From positions 1 through 27,184 of the forward strand of contig DASSKO010000051.1 of assembly GCA_035690425.1 (NCBI GenBank): a stretch of DNA of 27,184 bases, given 5' to 3'. How positions within the stretch are numbered: position 1 is the first letter of the stretch; each line of letters opens with the position of its first letter. The position numbers and the translations under genes are program-made. This DNA comes from DASSKO01 sp035690425 (GTDB lineage Bacteria; Actinomycetota; Actinomycetes; Propionibacteriales; Nocardioidaceae). Positions 14,042-21,590 of this stretch are shown in pieces. The notes beneath the pieces are model-generated. The model did not search any database, was not told the DNA's origin, and saw only the letters and a program-made list of their open reading frames with translations.

Positions 14042-15202
14042 ATGGGAGAGCCACGACTGAGCAGCCGCCTGCACGACATCCCACCCACGATCTTCGGTCG
14101 GATGTCGGCACTGGCCGTGCGCACGGGTTCGATCAACCTCGGCCAGGGCTTCCCCGACTCTGACGGATCGCTGGAGATCCGGCAGGTGGCGATGGACGCG
14201 ATCGCCGAGGGCCGCAACCAGTACGCCCCCGCACACGGCGTGCCGGAGCTGCGGCAGGCGATCGCGGACCACCAGCGCCGCTTCTACGGCATGGAGCTCG
14301 ACCCCGAGGCCGAGGTGCTGGTGACGACCGGGGCCACCGAGGCGATCACCGCGACCATGCTGGCGCTGGTCGACCCCGGCGACGAGGTGGTGGTGCTGGA
14401 GCCGTACTTCGACTCCTACCCGGCGGCGATCGCGATGGCCGGCGGCACCCGGCGGGCGGTCACCCTGCACGCCCCGGACTTCCGCCTCGACCTGGACGAG
14501 CTGCGCGCGGCCGTGACGCCCCGCACCCGGCTGCTGATGATCAACTCCCCGCACAACCCCACCGGCACCGTGCTGACCGACGCCGAGCTGGCGGGCATTG
14601 CCGAGATCGCCATCGAGCACGACCTGCTGGTGGCGACCGACGAGGTCTACGAGCACCTGACCTTCGACGGAGTCACCCACCGCCCGCTCGCGACGTACCC
14701 GGGGATGCGTGAGCGCACCATCACGATCTCCAGTGGCGGCAAGACCTTCTCGCTCACCGGCTGGAAGATCGGCTGGGTGTGCGCCCGCCCGGACCTCGCG
14801 CACGCGATCTACCTCGCGAAGCAGTTCATGACCTTCACCTCCGGCGCGCCGTTGCAGCCGGCGATCGCCCACGGCCTCGGCCTGTCCGACGCGTTCTTTG
14901 CCGAGCTGAGCGCGACGCTGCAGGCCAAGCGGGACCGGCTGTGCGCGGGGCTGGAGGCCGCGGGCCTCGAGGTGTTCCGGCCGCAGGGGACCTACTTCGT
15001 CACCACCGACATCCGCTCGGTCGGTGGCACCGACGGGCTGGACTTCTGTCTCTCGCTGCCGGAGCGCTGCGGTGTCGTCGCGGTCCCCAACCAGGCCTTC
15101 TACGACCACGTGGACATCGGCCGGCCGCTGGTGCGGTGGGCGTTCTGCAAGACCGACGCGGCACTCGACAGCGCGATCGAGCGACTGCAGCACCTCTGCT
15201 GA
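14042..15202 (+). CDS. PLP-dependent class I aminotransferase, DapC-like
   Basis: A 386-residue fold-type I aminotransferase. INLGQGFPDSDG is near 31-42 and VTTGATEAITATML near 98-111. The cofactor-ring contact is SPHNPTGTV at about 166-174. DEVYEHLTFDG is near 200-210, with the Asp that contacts the pyridine nitrogen. The Schiff-base lysine is in SSGGKTFSLTGWKIGW near 229-244. The C-terminal Arg for carboxylate binding is probably in RPLVRWAFCK. It looks closest to the enzyme called DapC (N-succinyldiaminopimelate aminotransferase, lysine/peptidoglycan pathway) in mycobacteria, but kynurenine or methionine aminotransferases of the same group have similar sequence, so no gene symbol is given. 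The ATG lies 15 bp after the acetyltransferase stop, so the two are likely co-transcribed. Confidence 0.85.
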   Translation: MGEPRLSSRLHDIPPTIFGRMSALAVRTGSINLGQGFPDSDGSLEIRQVAMDAIAEGRNQYAPAHGVPELRQAIADHQRRFYGMELDPEAEVLVTTGATEAITATMLALVDPGDEVVVLEPYFDSYPAAIAMAGGTRRAVTLHAPDFRLDLDELRAAVTPRTRLLMINSPHNPTGTVLTDAELAGIAEIAIEHDLLVATDEVYEHLTFDGVTHRPLATYPGMRERTITISSGGKTFSLTGWKIGWVCARPDLAHAIYLAKQFMTFTSGAPLQPAIAHGLGLSDAFFAELSATLQAKRDRLCAGLEAAGLEVFRPQGTYFVTTDIRSVGGTDGLDFCLSLPERCGVVAVPNQAFYDHVDIGRPLVRWAFCKTDAALDSAIERLQHLC

Positions 15203-15229
15203 CTGTCGTGCCGGTGCCTTGGCAGCGGA

Positions 15230-15778
15230 TCAGCCGACGAGGCGTGCGGGGCAGACCGTCACGCCGAACGGCGCGGTCGCGTGGTACTCCTGCTCCCCGG
15301 CGACGCTGCCGACCTCGAGGTACTGGCTGGCGCGCAGTTGCCAGACGGTGAGGGCGGGGCCGCCGGGGTCGACGACCCAGTACGACGGACAGCCGGCCGC
15401 CTCATAGCGCGCCCGCTTCAGCGTGAGGTCCACCCGGCGGGTGCTGGGGGAGAGCACCTCGACGGCGAGCACCGGTGCAACCGGGAGATCTCGCTCGGTG
15501 AAATCGGCGCGCCGGGCAACGAGAATGTCGGGCTGCAGCACCGTGTCGTCGGAGATCGCGACGTCGAGCGGCGCGGTGAGCACCTGGAAGTGGCGCGGGC
15601 AGGAGGTCATCAGCAGGTAGAGCAGCTCGGCCACGACCATCTGGTGACGGGGTGACGGTGCCGGCGTCACAATGAGCGTCCCGTCGATGAGCTCGTAGCG
15701 GTGCCCGTCATCGGGCATCGCCTCGAGGTCGCGCCGGGTCAGCGCTCGTCCCCTCGGCAGCGTGGTCACGGTCCCCAT
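15230..15778 (-). CDS. Uma2 family (DUF820) endonuclease-fold protein
   Basis: A 182-residue protein of the Uma2 family, which has a PD-(D/E)XK nuclease fold but no established role. GHRYELIDGTLIVTPAPSPRHQMV is at about 24-47. The candidate active site is QPDILVARRADF at about 91-102 together with VLAVEVLSPSTRRVD at about 111-125, giving the Asp and Glu of the fold. YEAAGCPSYWVVDP is near 134-147. The frame is open to 16018, but the start is set at ATG 15776-15778 because GGGAGGAGG precedes it and the family N-terminus fits. It converges on the aminotransferase gene (27-bp gap) and is divergent from the sulfite oxidase-like gene. Uma2 genes are often solitary and multicopy in actinobacteria. 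DNA cleavage is untested. Confidence 0.87.
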   Translation of the reverse strand: MGTVTTLPRGRALTRRDLEAMPDDGHRYELIDGTLIVTPAPSPRHQMVVAELLYLLMTSCPRHFQVLTAPLDVAISDDTVLQPDILVARRADFTERDLPVAPVLAVEVLSPSTRRVDLTLKRARYEAAGCPSYWVVDPGGPALTVWQLRASQYLEVGSVAGEQEYHATAPFGVTVCPARLVG

Positions 15779-15876
15779 GGTGCCTCCTCCCGGTCGTGCA
15801 CACCAAGCATCGCCGCTGCTGCGTCCGCGCGCGAACGGTTGTCCACAGCGACCGTGCCGCGGTAGACGTCGGCGCG

Positions 15877-15882
15877 TAGCGT
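15877..15882 (+). promoter_or_regulatory. Candidate -10 for leaderless oxidoreductase transcript
   Basis: TAGCGT matches TANNNT and is separated by 7 nt from the ATG at 15890. The intervening GGAGGGC is too close to act as a normal ribosome site for that ATG. This arrangement argues for a leaderless message starting at 15890 rather than for the in-frame GTG at 15881. Confidence 0.35.
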
Positions 15883-15889
15883 GGAGGGC

Positions 15890-16948
15890 ATGAGCGAGAC
15901 CACGGTCGCATCCTTCAGTCTGGAGGAGCTCCAGCTCGCGACCCGCAACCGCGGGATGCCGCTCGAGGCGCTGCGCTACGACCTCACCCCGACCGGGCTG
16001 CACTACCTGCTGGTGCACTTCGACATCCCCTACACCGATCCGGCGACCTGGCAGCTGCGGATCGGCGGCAACGTCGAGCGGCCGCAGACGCTGTCCCTCG
16101 ACGACGTGCTGGCGCTGCCCTCGCGCACCGAGGCCGTGACGCTGGAGTGTGCCGGTAACGGGCGGGCGCAGATGAGCCCGCGTGCCTTCAGCCAGCCGTG
16201 GCTGAACGAGGCGATCGGCACCGCGGAGTGGACGGGCACCTCACTGGACCACGTGCTGCGGGCGGCCGGCGTGCGCGACGACACCGTCGAGGTCGTGTTC
16301 ACCGGTGCCGACCACGGTGTGCAGGGCGACGTCGAGCACGACTACGCGCGCAGCCTGCCGCTGCGGGAGACGGCGCGCGAGGAGGTGCTGGTGGCGTGGG
16401 CGATGAACGGTCGACCGCTCGAGCCGCAACACGGTGCGCCACTGCGGCTGCTGGTGCCCGGCTGGTACGGCATGACCAGCGTGAAGTGGCTGACGCAGAT
16501 CGATGCGGTGACGACGCCCTTCGACGGCTTCCAGCAGACCGGCACCTATCGGTTCAGGACCGACGAGGACGACCCTGGGGAGCCGGTGAGCCGGATGCGG
16601 GTGCGCGCGCTGATGGTGCCGCCCGGCTTCCCCGACTTCCCGCACCGGCGCCGCGTGCTGCCCGCGGGTACGACGACGGTGCGGGGCCGGGCCTGGAGCG
16701 GGACCGCCCCGGTCGTCTCGGTTGAGGTGGCCGTCGACGGCGAGTGGCAGCAGGCCGAGGTGGCACCCGCGCCGAGCCGCTACGCGTGGGCGGAGTGGCG
16801 CTGGAGCTGGGAGGCCACGCCCGGCGAGCACGTGCTGGCCTGCCGGGCCACGGACGCGGACGGGCACACCCAGCCGGACCAGGCAGCGTGGAACGTGGAG
16901 GGCATGGCCAACAACCGCGTGCAGCAGGTGCCGGTCACGGTGCGCTGA
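15890..16948 (+). CDS. Sulfite oxidase-family molybdopterin oxidoreductase
   Basis: A 352-residue protein of the sulfite oxidase / nitrate reductase superfamily that binds molybdenum cofactor. The conserved TLECAGNGR at about 84-92 contains Cys87, the expected molybdenum ligand. LHYLLVHFDIPYTDPATWQLRIGG (about 37-60) begins the Mo-pterin domain. HGAPLRLLVPGWYGMTSVKWL is the typical late motif of this domain. The C-terminal third (from about 235) is the Ig-like dimerisation domain (VEVAVDGEWQQAEV). There is no signal peptide and no heme or transmembrane domain, so it is probably cytoplasmic with an unknown electron acceptor. No cofactor gene or redox partner is adjacent. In-frame GTG at 15881 is an alternative start. 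The real substrate may not be sulfite. Confidence 0.86.
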   Translation: MSETTVASFSLEELQLATRNRGMPLEALRYDLTPTGLHYLLVHFDIPYTDPATWQLRIGGNVERPQTLSLDDVLALPSRTEAVTLECAGNGRAQMSPRAFSQPWLNEAIGTAEWTGTSLDHVLRAAGVRDDTVEVVFTGADHGVQGDVEHDYARSLPLRETAREEVLVAWAMNGRPLEPQHGAPLRLLVPGWYGMTSVKWLTQIDAVTTPFDGFQQTGTYRFRTDEDDPGEPVSRMRVRALMVPPGFPDFPHRRRVLPAGTTTVRGRAWSGTAPVVSVEVAVDGEWQQAEVAPAPSRYAWAEWRWSWEATPGEHVLACRATDADGHTQPDQAAWNVEGMANNRVQQVPVTVR

Positions 16949-16968
16949 GCAGCATCTGCGGGGCAAAC

Positions 16969-17057
16969 CTGCGATCTCGCCGCGAGGGGACGCGAGGGAC
17001 CGTGCCCGCACCTCACCGCGAGGGGTTGTTCACCCGCACCTCACCGCGAGATCGCAG
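16969..17057. repeat. Composite direct and inverted repeats between convergent genes
   Basis: An 18-nt sequence (cccgcacctcaccgcgag) occurs twice in direct orientation at 17005-17022 and 17033-17050. In addition, perfect 12-bp inverted arms at 16969-16980 (ctgcgatctcgc) and 17046-17057 enclose the block. It fills the 120-bp gap between the sulfite oxidase-family stop and the stop of the membrane protein gene. It may fold as a large terminator or be a degenerate repeat family member. Confidence 0.7.
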
Positions 17058-17068
17058 TGTTGCCTCGG

Positions 17069-18427
17069 TCACCAGGGCTTGTGCTGCTGCCGCTCGGGCG
17101 GGGGCGGTGGGCCGTAGCCGCCACCGTACCCACCACCGGGCCCGCCGTAGCCACGGGGCGCGGACTTCGCGGCGTACCACTCGCCCGTCCTCGGGACCAG
17201 CAGCAGGACGACGACCACCGCGACATAGGCGATGGAGAAGATCACGGCCAGCTCACCCGCCAGCAGTGCGACCAGCTGCAGCAGCCCATAGAGGGCCCCC
17301 ATCGCGATCAGCGTGTAACGGGCCCACTTCGCTCGTCGCCAGGCGAACACCGACACCACCCCGACGATGACGCCCCAGACCAGCAGCGCCACGCCGACGA
17401 CCTGCAGCACCACCGTGATGTCGCCGGCGGTGAACGCGGGATCGTCGAGCTCGGCGGTGAACGCGTCGAGCACCTGGTCGCTGCTGGCGAAGGCCAGCGC
17501 ACCAAGCCCGACCAGCACGAGGAAGACGACGCCGACCCAGGTCATCACCATCGCGCCCACCACGGTGCCGGGGCGCTTGTGCGGATCGGCGGCGAACGGG
17601 TTCGGCGCGCCGTAGTAGCCCGGCGGCGGTCCGTATGGCCGCTCGTACGGCTGCCCGTAGGGCTGGCCGTAACCCTGCGGCCGACCATGTCCCGGCGGCC
17701 GACCGTAGGTGTGCGGCCCGGACGGCTCCTGCCCGTAAGGGTGCGGCTGCCCGTAGCCCTGCGCAGGGCCGGGAGCCTCGGGCTGGCCGTAGGTCTGCGG
17801 CCCCGAGCTCTGCTGGCCGTAGTCGTGCGGCTGCCGGCCTTCGGGCTGTCCGTAGCCGTAGTAGGGGCCTGGCCGGGATGCCTGCTCCTCCGGCGCCTCC
17901 TCCGGTTGCGGCGCCTGGCCGTCGGAGCTGTCATCGTTGCCGTCGGACCAGGGGTCTCGAGGCGTGTCACCGGACATGGGTTCCTCCCTGAACCAGGCGC
18001 GTACGTCGTGTCTCCACAGCAGCGCGGCGGCGTAGGTCGTGAACAGACCCACCAGCAGCCCACCCCATCCCACCAGCAAACTGAGCAGCGGGATGGTGAT
18101 ACCCGTGATCGACAGACCGATGCGAGCCGGCCGGTGACCCCGCACCACGTAGAACGCCAGCACGACTCCGACCACACAGCAAGCGGCCAGCACCATCGCC
18201 GCGACCTGCACCGCCTGCACCAGCTGCGCCGCCGACACGCCGGTCTCGACCAGCTGCTGTTCCGCGAGCTGACGCTCGAGCTCGCGCAGGGTCGATGCCG
18301 AGCGCAAGGTGCCGAACGTGGAGAAGATCACCAGCAGCACGGCAATGGAGCCGCCGGCCGACAGCACCGCCGACCTGACGACAGCGTCGGGTCTCCCTCG
18401 ACGCCGGCCGGACTGCTCACTCACCAC
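17069..18427 (-). CDS. Membrane protein with YGQP-rich linker; probable in-frame fusion of two proteins
   Basis: A 452-residue protein of unknown function. Residues 1-150 hold a membrane segment at about 20-40, a coiled-coil-like stretch SASTLRELERQLAEQQL, and further membrane segments at about 70-93 and 100-137. Residues about 151-285 are an acidic then Pro/Gly/Tyr/Gln-rich low-complexity linker with repeated YGQP units. Residues about 290-430 contain further membrane segments, and the tail is Gly/Tyr/Pro-rich. At residue 151 an ATG (17975-17977) is preceded by a strong AGGGAGGAA ribosome site, and the protein from there (MSGDTPRDPW...) looks like a normal independent start. The gene may therefore be a fusion or may make two products. 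The GTG at 18427 lies 9 nt after the clpB stop, with GAGGGG upstream, so it is probably co-expressed with clpB. Confidence 0.75.
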   Translation of the reverse strand: MVSEQSGRRRGRPDAVVRSAVLSAGGSIAVLLVIFSTFGTLRSASTLRELERQLAEQQLVETGVSAAQLVQAVQVAAMVLAACCVVGVVLAFYVVRGHRPARIGLSITGITIPLLSLLVGWGGLLVGLFTTYAAALLWRHDVRAWFREEPMSGDTPRDPWSDGNDDSSDGQAPQPEEAPEEQASRPGPYYGYGQPEGRQPHDYGQQSSGPQTYGQPEAPGPAQGYGQPHPYGQEPSGPHTYGRPPGHGRPQGYGQPYGQPYERPYGPPPGYYGAPNPFAADPHKRPGTVVGAMVMTWVGVVFLVLVGLGALAFASSDQVLDAFTAELDDPAFTAGDITVVLQVVGVALLVWGVIVGVVSVFAWRRAKWARYTLIAMGALYGLLQLVALLAGELAVIFSIAYVAVVVVLLLVPRTGEWYAAKSAPRGYGGPGGGYGGGYGPPPPPERQQHKPW

Positions 18428-18436
18428 GTCATCCCC

Positions 18437-21019
18437 TCATGCGGTGCCGACCGTCAGCGCGTCGCCGTCCCCGGCCCGGTCGACCGTGACCGCGGAGCCG
18501 TCGACGACGTCTCCGGACAGCAGTGCCCGGGCGAGCTGGTCGCCGATGGCGCTTTGCACCAGCCTACGCAGTGGCCGGGCGCCGTAGACCGGGTCGTAGC
18601 CGGTCGCGGCCAGCCAACTGCGTGCGGCGTCGGTCACGTCCAGCGTGATCCGGCGCTCGCCGAGCCGCGCCGCGAGTGCCTCGACCTGGAGGTCCACGAT
18701 CCGTGCCAGCTCGTGGGTGCCGAGCGCGTCGAACAGCACGATCTCGTCGAGCCGGTTGAGAAACTCCGGCTTGAAGGACCGCCGCACCACGCTCATCACC
18801 GAGTCGCGCCGATTCTCCGCGTCCAGCGTCGGGTCGGAGACGAACGCCGAGCCGAGGTTGGAGGTCAGGATCAGGATCGTGTTGCGGAAGTCCACGGTCC
18901 GACCCTGGCCGTCGGTGAGCCGGCCGTCGTCGAGCACCTGCAGGAGCACGTCGAACACCTCGGGGTGCGCCTTCTCCACCTCGTCGAGGAGTACGACGGA
19001 GTAGGGCCGGCGCCGGACGGCTTCGGTCAGCTGCCCGCCCTGGTCGTATCCGACGTAGCCGGGAGGCGCCCCGATAAGGCGTGCTTCACTGTGCTTTTCA
19101 GCGTATTCGCTCATGTCGATGCGGATCATCGCGCGGTCGTCGTCGAACAAGAAGCCGGCCAGCGCCTTCGCGAGCTCGGTCTTGCCGACGCCGGTGGGGC
19201 CGAGGAACAGGAACGACCCGGTGGGCCGGTCGGGGTCGGCGATGCCGGCGCGGGCACGGCGCACGGCGTCGGACACCGCGGTGACAGCGGCGGACTGGCC
19301 GACCAGGCGCCGGCCCAGCTCGTCCTCCATCCGCAGCAGCTTGCCGGTCTCACCGGCCAGCAGCCGGCCGGTCGGGATGCCGGTCCAGGCCGAGACGACC
19401 TCGGCGACCTCGTCCGGGCCGACCTCCTCGCGCACCATCGGGTCGATGCTCTCCGCGGTCTCGGCGGCCTGCTTGAGCTCGGCCTCCAACGCCGGAATCT
19501 CGCCGTAGATCAGCCGGCTGGCGGTCTCGAAGTCACCGTCGCGCTGAGCGCGCTCGGCGTGGCCGCGCAGCTCGTCGATCCGTGCCTTGATCTCGCCGAC
19601 CCGATTGAGGCCCTGCTTCTCCTTGCTCCAGCGGACCTCCAGGGCGCGCAGCTGCTCCTCTTTGTCGGCGAGCTCCTCACGAAGGCGGCCGAGACGGTCC
19701 TGGGAGGCGGCGTCGGTCTCCTTGTCCAGAGCGAGGTCTTCCATCCGCAGCCGGTCCACGGCGCGGCGCAGCTCGTCGATCTCGACCGGTGAGGAGTCGA
19801 TCTCCATCCGCAGCCGACTGCTGGCCTCGTCGACCAGGTCGATGGCCTTGTCGGGGAGCTGGCGACCGGTGATGTAGCGGTTCGACAACGTCGCGGCCGC
19901 GACCAGGGCGCCATCCTCGATGACCACCTTGTGGTGCGCCTCGTAGCGCTCCCGCAGACCCCGCAGGATCGCGATGGTGTCCTCGACGCTGGGCTCCCCG
20001 ACGAAGACCTGCTGGAACCGGCGCTCGAGCGCGGCATCCTTCTCGATGCTCTCGCGGTACTCGTCGAGCGTCGTGGCGCCGATCATCCGCAGCTCACCGC
20101 GCGCCAGCATGGGCTTGAGCATGTTGCCCGCGTCCATCGCCGAGTCACCGATGGCGCCGGCGCCCACGACCGTGTGCAGCTCGTCGATGAACGTGATGAC
20201 CTGCCCGTCGCTGGACTTGATCTCCTCGAGCACGGCCTTGAGCCGCTCCTCGAACTCACCGCGGTACTTCGCACCGGCCACCATCGCGCCGAGGTCGAGG
20301 CTGACCAGGGAGCGGCCGCGCAGCGACTCCGGCACGTCACCGGCCACGATGCGCTGCGCCAGACCCTCGACGACGGCGGTCTTGCCGACGCCGGGGTCGC
20401 CGATCAGCACGGGGTTGTTCTTGGTGCGGCGGCTCAGCACCTGCACGACGCGGCGGATCTCGGAGTCGCGGCCGATCACCGGGTCGAGACGGCCGTCACG
20501 TGCCTGCGCGGTCAGGTCGACGCCGTACTTCTCCAGCGCCTGGTAGGTGCCCTCCGGCTCCTGGCTGGTGACCCGGGCAGAGCCGCGCACCTGGGTGAAG
20601 GCGGCCTCGATCGCCTCCGCGGTGGCCCCGACCTCGCCGAGCAGGGTCTTGACCGGGCTGTCGACGGTGGCGAGCCCGACCAGCAGGTGCTCGGTGGAGA
20701 CATAGTCGTCGCCGAGCGCCGTCGCCCGGTCCTGTGCCGTCTCCACCGCCTGCACGAAGCCGCGCCCGGTGCTGGGCGTGCTCACCGTCGAGCCGGTGGC
20801 CGCGGGCAGCTTGGCGGTGGCCGCGGCAGCACGACGGCGTACGTCGGCCGGGTCGGCGCCGACCGCCTGCAGCAGCGCGGGCGCCGTACTCTCGGGCAGA
20901 TCCAGCAGCGCCACCAGCAGGTGCGCCGGCTCGACCGCCGGGTTGCCGGCGGTGTTGGCCTGCTTGACCGCCGCCGCCACGGCCTGCTGGCTGCGGATGG
21001 TGAGCTTGTCGATGTCCAA
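18437..21019 (-). CDS. clpB: ATP-dependent disaggregase ClpB
   Basis: An 860-residue Hsp100 chaperone that, with DnaK, pulls polypeptides out of aggregates through a hexameric pore. The N domain covers about 1-150. NBD1 has Walker A GDPGVGKT near 205 and Walker B VITFIDELHT near 275. The middle coiled-coil domain, typical of ClpB and absent from ClpA, is at about 405-525 (LRALEVRWSKEKQGLNRVGEI). NBD2 has Walker A GPTGVGKT near 605 and Walker B VVLLDEVEKAHPEV. The pore loop GAKYRGEFEERLKAV is present. I set the start at TTG 21017-21019, giving MDIDKLTIRSQ, the usual actinobacterial N-terminus, with GGGGG 5 nt upstream; an in-frame TTG at 21031 would add four residues. The promoter region carries an HspR operator. 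Confidence 0.95.
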   Translation of the reverse strand: MDIDKLTIRSQQAVAAAVKQANTAGNPAVEPAHLLVALLDLPESTAPALLQAVGADPADVRRRAAAATAKLPAATGSTVSTPSTGRGFVQAVETAQDRATALGDDYVSTEHLLVGLATVDSPVKTLLGEVGATAEAIEAAFTQVRGSARVTSQEPEGTYQALEKYGVDLTAQARDGRLDPVIGRDSEIRRVVQVLSRRTKNNPVLIGDPGVGKTAVVEGLAQRIVAGDVPESLRGRSLVSLDLGAMVAGAKYRGEFEERLKAVLEEIKSSDGQVITFIDELHTVVGAGAIGDSAMDAGNMLKPMLARGELRMIGATTLDEYRESIEKDAALERRFQQVFVGEPSVEDTIAILRGLRERYEAHHKVVIEDGALVAAATLSNRYITGRQLPDKAIDLVDEASSRLRMEIDSSPVEIDELRRAVDRLRMEDLALDKETDAASQDRLGRLREELADKEEQLRALEVRWSKEKQGLNRVGEIKARIDELRGHAERAQRDGDFETASRLIYGEIPALEAELKQAAETAESIDPMVREEVGPDEVAEVVSAWTGIPTGRLLAGETGKLLRMEDELGRRLVGQSAAVTAVSDAVRRARAGIADPDRPTGSFLFLGPTGVGKTELAKALAGFLFDDDRAMIRIDMSEYAEKHSEARLIGAPPGYVGYDQGGQLTEAVRRRPYSVVLLDEVEKAHPEVFDVLLQVLDDGRLTDGQGRTVDFRNTILILTSNLGSAFVSDPTLDAENRRDSVMSVVRRSFKPEFLNRLDEIVLFDALGTHELARIVDLQVEALAARLGERRITLDVTDAARSWLAATGYDPVYGARPLRRLVQSAIGDQLARALLSGDVVDGSAVTVDRAGDGDALTVGTA

Positions 21020-21065
21020 GGCGACCCCCAAAAGTATTCATCCGATGACTACACCCGATGCAACA

Positions 21066-21094
21066 ACAGTAAAGTTGAGTCCATTCCACTCAAC
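21066..21094 (-). promoter_or_regulatory. clpB promoter with HspR-type HAIR operator
   Basis: The inverted repeat gttgagt-N7-actcaac (21074-21094) matches the HAIR consensus CTTGAGT-N7-ACTCAAG except at the outermost base of each arm. On the minus strand the upstream arm supplies TTGAGT as a -35 (21088-21093), and TACTGT (21066-21071) sits 16 nt downstream as a -10. This leaves a leader of about 40 nt to the clpB TTG. HspR is the known repressor of dnaK and clpB regulons in Streptomyces and mycobacteria. Here it would occlude the -35 and release it on heat or unfolded-protein stress. Confidence 0.8.
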
Positions 21095-21275
21095 TCTGCG
21101 CCAGCTTGCCACGCGGGTCAATCCGTCTGCATGTAGTTGGGGTAGGAACCGGCGTCCCGCAAGGAGGGCCTTGACCTCGTCGACGCCCGGTCCGACGGAT
21201 GACCGTGCAAGCAACTCACGCGTCGCCGGTACGAGGCACATGAGCGAGTACCAACACACAGCGTCCTGCAGATGC

Positions 21276-21561
21276 TCAGTCGAGGTCGAACGCGGCGCGG
21301 ATCGCCTCCGCCAGTCGGGGCTCTTGACGGGGCAGGAAGTAGCCGATGTGTCGACCCAAGGCGGAGGCCGGGATGGTGACGATATTGTCGCAACATTGTC
21401 GCAACCAACCACGCTGCCGTCGTCGAGACCGTTGTCCGGACCGACCGACACCTCGGTCGATAGACCTCGGACGGTGCTCGTGATCGGGGCGACCGTCACA
21501 GGTGCGGTCGAACCAGCTCGCGCGTCAGGATGAGTACAGGTAGTCCGGAACACGTTCATCG
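21276..21561 (-). pseudogene. Frameshifted remnant of a MazF/PemK-type toxin gene
   Basis: Three minus-strand fragments in different frames together read like a short actinobacterial MazF RNase. They are PVLILTRELVRPHL (near 21540-21498), VTVAPITSTVRGLSTEV followed by NGLDDGSVVGCDN (21497 down to about 21390), and IVTIPASALGRHIGYFL through RAAFDLD with a TGA at 21276-21278. The junction of the last two frames coincides with an exact 11-bp tandem duplication. The first junction lacks a few bases between PHL and VTVAP. No usable start codon is seen, and no antitoxin gene is adjacent. I conclude that it is inactive. A 176-codon frame covering the area (21038-21568) runs through the break into unrelated sequence. 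The stretch from 21095 to 21275 between this remnant and the clpB operator shows nothing I recognise. Confidence 0.72.
21384..21405. repeat. Exact 11-bp tandem duplication inside mazF remnant
   Basis: attgtcgcaac occurs at 21384-21394 and again at 21395-21405. Removing one copy restores the reading frame across this point, giving GCDNIVTIPAS in the MazF-like product. Confidence 0.9.
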
Positions 21562-21590
21562 GGCCCACCCTGCCGACCGGCTTCGTCGGA

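Noticed and set aside
17641..17880. Repeated cgtaggg/ctgcccgta units suspected as a CRISPR or minisatellite
   Set aside because: They are the degenerate codons of the YGQP-rich linker in the membrane protein, with irregular spacing and no conserved repeat-spacer structure.
17057..19792. 911-codon open frame on the plus strand opposite the membrane protein and clpB
   Set aside because: It is antisense to well-supported genes. The product is rich in His, Arg, Gln and Gly, has no family motif, and is a typical high-GC antisense shadow.
21038..21568. 176-codon minus-strand frame as an intact gene
   Set aside because: Only its middle part resembles MazF; after GCDN it leaves the family frame at the tandem duplication and continues as unrelated residues.
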